From the NCBI RefSeq assembly GCF_005239225.2, contig NC_133295.1, positions 10,044,001 through 10,108,000 of the forward strand: a stretch of DNA of 64,000 bases, in the 5' to 3' direction. Origin of the DNA: Populus alba. Lineage: Eukaryota; Streptophyta; Magnoliopsida; Malpighiales; Salicaceae. A program made the translations under genes and the position numbers. Within the stretch, counting starts at the first letter, position 1, and each line of letters begins with the position of its first letter. The notes below the pieces were generated by a model. That model was not told where the DNA came from and ran no database searches. It saw nothing but the letters and a program-made list of their open reading frames with translations. Below, in pieces: positions 60,812-64,000 of the stretch.

Positions 60812-62690
60812 TGAAGGTCATCAAAGTTAGTACAATTGTTGATCATTTAGCATATAACGTTGTAAAGGACTATGAGCAGTTAAATTTTGATCTTCTTGAT
60901 GATGATGTATGAGTAGTTGAGGATGATGGTAAAATGAGTAATTGGTGGACCTTATTTGATGGTCGTGAACTTATAAGGGAATGGGCTAGAGCATTAATAA
61001 TTTCTCAAAAAAAAAAAAAAAAAGGAAGCAATATCCTATCTTAGTGAAGTTACAATATGAATGCACCAATAACATAGTTGGATATGAAGTTTGCAACATT
61101 GGTTTAGAAGCCGCATTAAAATTGGATGTTATAAAACTTGATGTTTATGAAGATTAAAATATGTTAATTATTTGTTAGGCAAAAGCAGAATGGCAAACTA
61201 AGAATGAGAAGTTGAAACCATATCAAGATTATCTCTTGAAATTAGCAAGTGAGTTCGATAAGATTAAATACACTCATATGAGTAGAGATAAGAATCAGTT
61301 TGTTGATTCCTTGGCTACTCTATCCATAATAACATAGATCAATATTGGGGGTAGAATTCAACCGATAAACATTGAAGTCAGAAATTTCCAAGTTTACTAC
61401 TACTTGTTTGAAAAAATAACCAATGAAAAACCATGGTACAATAATATCAAAAGGATTATCTAGCACCAAGAATATCATTCAGGAGTCTCTAAGATGGATG
61501 CAAGAACTTTAAGAAGGTTGACTATGGATTAATATTTGAATGATGAAATATTGTATAAGAGGTCGTTCAATGAGATTTTGCTAAGGTGTTTGAATGAAAG
61601 AGAATCTAAACAAGCATTATAAAAAGTCAATAAAGGAATTTATGAAACTCATTCTAATGGGCTTATAATGGTAAGATAGATGCAACGATTGAATACTTTT
61701 GGTTGACTATGGAAACAAACTATGTTGACTATGTTATGAAGTGTCATAAATGTTAGATATATAATGAAAGATAAATGCATCTTTAACTCCTCCATTTAAT
61801 ATGACCTCACCTTGGACTTTGTATATGTAGGGATTGGATGTTATAGGACCAGTCAATCCAAAGGCTAGCAATGAGCAAAGATTCATCTTAGCGGCTATCA
61901 ACTACTTCACTAAATGGATAGAAGCCAATTTTTACACCCATGTGACACATAAGGTGGTCAAGAAGTTCAATGAGAAGGATTTGATTTGTCATTACAGCTT
62001 GTTGGCATAGTTGATAATTGACAATGCTTAGAATTTTAATGGAAAAATAATTGTTGAACTCTACACTAAGTGGAAGATTAAACACTTTAATTCTTCTCCT
62101 TACAGACCCAAAATGAATTGTGTTATCGAGGAAACTAATAAGAATCTCAATAAGAGCATCTAAAAATGATAGTCACTTATAAGGATTGGCATGAGATGCT
62201 TCTATACACACTTCTTGCATACCACACTATAGTTAGAACTTTTACAGGTGCACCTTTTTACACTTTGGTGTATAGGATAAAAGCAATGATGCCTTTAGAA
62301 GTAGAGATTCCATCATTAAGGATTCTAAAAGATATAGAATTGGAAGAATCAAAATGGGTAAAATTAAAGTTTGAACAGTTGAATCTAATTAGTGATAATA
62401 GACTAAGAGCAATTTATCACCATCAGCTATACCAGAGCAGAATAAATAAGGCGTATAACTAGAGAGTCAATCTAATGGTATTTAAAGAACAAGACCTTAT
62501 GTTGAAAAAAATCTTGCCAATCCCATAAAAGGATTAGAGCAAATAGGCACCAAACTATGAAGGACCATATGTTATGAAGAAAGCCTTTTCATTTTTTAAA
62601 GGGGCCTTGATTCTAACCAAGATGGATATATATGATTTACCTAAGCATATAAACTCTAATGTGTAAAGAAGTATTATACATAAAGTATTG
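60812..62690 (+). mobile_element. Decayed Ty3/gypsy pol (RNase H, integrase)
   Basis: Pieces in order: an RNase H-like stretch (KLQYECTNNIVGYEVCNIGL near 61045, LIICWAKAEWQTKNEKLKPY near 61165, THMSRDKNQFVDSLATL near 61275); then integrase with GLDVIGPVNPKASNEQRFIL near 61832, AAINYFTKWIEA near 61888, IIDNA-NFNG near 62012, and SSPYRPKMNCVIEETNKNLN near 62095; then the C-terminal part (GAPFYTLVYRIKAMMPLEVE at about 62250, NYEGPYVMKKAF near 62550). The three acidic residues of the integrase core can still be seen, but stops and frameshifts kill the frame. It is better preserved than the gypsy copy at 1360-4072, so probably younger. No LTRs were identified. Confidence 0.85.
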
Positions 62691-64000
62691 TGTCAATGAA
62701 TCAATAAAAATAAAAGTTTAGCCAATAATTTTTTTTTTTTGTGTATTTTCCACTTTATAAACTTTGGAAAAAAAAAATCTATATCGTCTTTTGCATGATC
62801 TCATAGGCTAAAAGATAAGAAAAATCTCAATCAAAACCTCTTTGAAAATCAAAGGTTTTGTACAAATTAAAAGGTCAAATTAGTGTGCATTTTTAACAAG
62901 CAAATTTTAGGAATTCAAGTGATCTCTAGGTGAGATGACCAAACTCTTAAGAAACATTAAATATGAACCAAAAACCATTCAAACTGACTTTGAAACTAAG
63001 TTTTAATTGCTTGGATAATGATTCATAATTTAATTATGATGAAAACTATTTTGCATATCTAACTCATTATAATGGATAAGGGCAAAACTTATTGATCTAA
63101 CACGTATGTATTTGAGATGATGAAATGCCATCTTTGATAATGTTTTCATGATACTTGAAAAATATCATTTGAAAGTCACCGTTGAGTTTAGTAAATTTTT
63201 TATTGAAAAAGTACCCTGACTTAGATTACACCCTACACTAGAGGAAAATATGAGGATTATAAAAGCAATTTAATCCTGGAATATATTCATTTATATTAAT
63301 TTGTTAGTGTCAATCTTGTGTTCAATATATTTTTTGCTTTCCTAATATATTTTTTTCTGTTTTGTTTGAGTGCACAGGACTCCTGCTATAAAGAAGTTTA
63401 AATAATACACATCAATAAGTTAAAATACAAATTACAAAGCATTGCCTTTAAAGGGCTTAAAAACAATAGCAACAAATTACATTGTCATAAGACACTCCAA
63501 GTCAAAAAATAAATATTCATTTGCATATCTTCTTAATAAAAAAGCACATCAAGAACAGTGCATTTTGATTTCTTAATAGTTAATACTATTGATATCAAAA
63601 CCTAAAATTAAAAATCTAGATTTATAACATGATAAATTAAATTAGAAGATATAAAAATAAAATGGAATATTTTTACCATATGTTTTCAATATGTAATTAC
63701 CAAATGACAGCATGTTAATATTTATACATGTTGAAATATGCAGTACAACTTTAATGAGAAATAACAGAAAGAGAAATGAAGGAAGAACATTCCAATGTTT
63801 CATAGTGAGGCATGGACACCAAGAGCCCATAAAAAACTCCAATTGACATTTGCACAAACATGAGATTTCAATTCTGGCTAATTCTATTTCTGGCTAATTC
63901 CAGCCTATAGGAATAAAATCTTAAGTTCGATGTAAAACAAAGGGCCAAAAGATGGTTCCTAGATGAAACAAACCATTTTGCGTAATTTTCAAGATAAATT
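62691..64000. other. Downstream retroelement spacer and gene-free sequence
   Basis: 62700-63250 may be the spacer between integrase and 3' LTR of the gypsy copy, but no polypurine tract or LTR start is convincing. 63250-64000 shows nothing that I can name. Confidence 0.4.

Overview
The window looks like nuclear DNA from a eudicot tree, most likely a poplar or another member of the Salicaceae. It is AT-rich, the genes are intron-containing with GT-AG junctions and well separated, and many dispersed repeats look like families I associate with Populus. The species assignment is recognition, not a search result. No prokaryotic, organellar or CRISPR sequence is seen.

Five protein-coding genes are supported. 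(1) A four-exon gene at 14043-16751 (+) encodes a 278-residue multi-pass membrane protein of unknown function, with a motif resembling the DUF457/YdjM family. (2) An eleven-exon gene at 27169-31677 (+) encodes a 538-residue mitochondrial family-2 aldehyde dehydrogenase (ALDH2B type). (3) A single-exon gene at 40573-42627 (+) encodes a PUB18/PUB19-type U-box/ARM E3 ligase, with an ABRE/G-box and a TATA box upstream. (4) A six-exon gene at 46466-50094 (-) encodes a 381-residue Raf-like kinase of the CBC1/CBC2/MRK1 group. (5) A three-exon gene at 56047-59540 (-) encodes a 179-residue bHLH factor of the bHLH36/bHLH118 group. I rebuilt the spliced models by hand; all exon lengths keep frame, and each protein ends at a stop.

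The rest is mostly transposon debris and repeats. 1-9550 holds a decayed Ty3/gypsy pol, two LTR-like copies in opposite orientation, and the C-terminal end of a PIF/Harbinger transposase. 10317-12290 is a tandem array whose monomers carry short hairpins. 17243-19039 is a hAT-like element with an 8-bp target duplication; it carries an intron-free piece of a LONGIFOLIA/TRM gene in antisense plus a second gene-like fragment. 19323-20213 is another hAT-like element, inserted in a tandem repeat. 25968-26850 is a 441-bp tandem duplication beside the ALDH promoter. 36111-36416 is a fold-back repeat. 44200-44760 is a decayed copia fragment. 51640-52005 is a minisatellite of about 47 bp. 54768-55647 is a PIF/Tourist-like element with three successive stem-loops. 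60812-62690 is another decayed Ty3/gypsy pol.

The most unusual structure is in intron 1 of the bHLH gene. The 3' part of exon 1 (start of helix 1 up to the splice donor) plus adjoining intron is repeated in tandem, giving four full extra copies and one partial copy, all with the coding frame open. PUB18/19 and CBC kinases are both linked to guard-cell signalling in Arabidopsis, but their proximity here is probably chance. The genes are otherwise independent units, not an operon or cluster.
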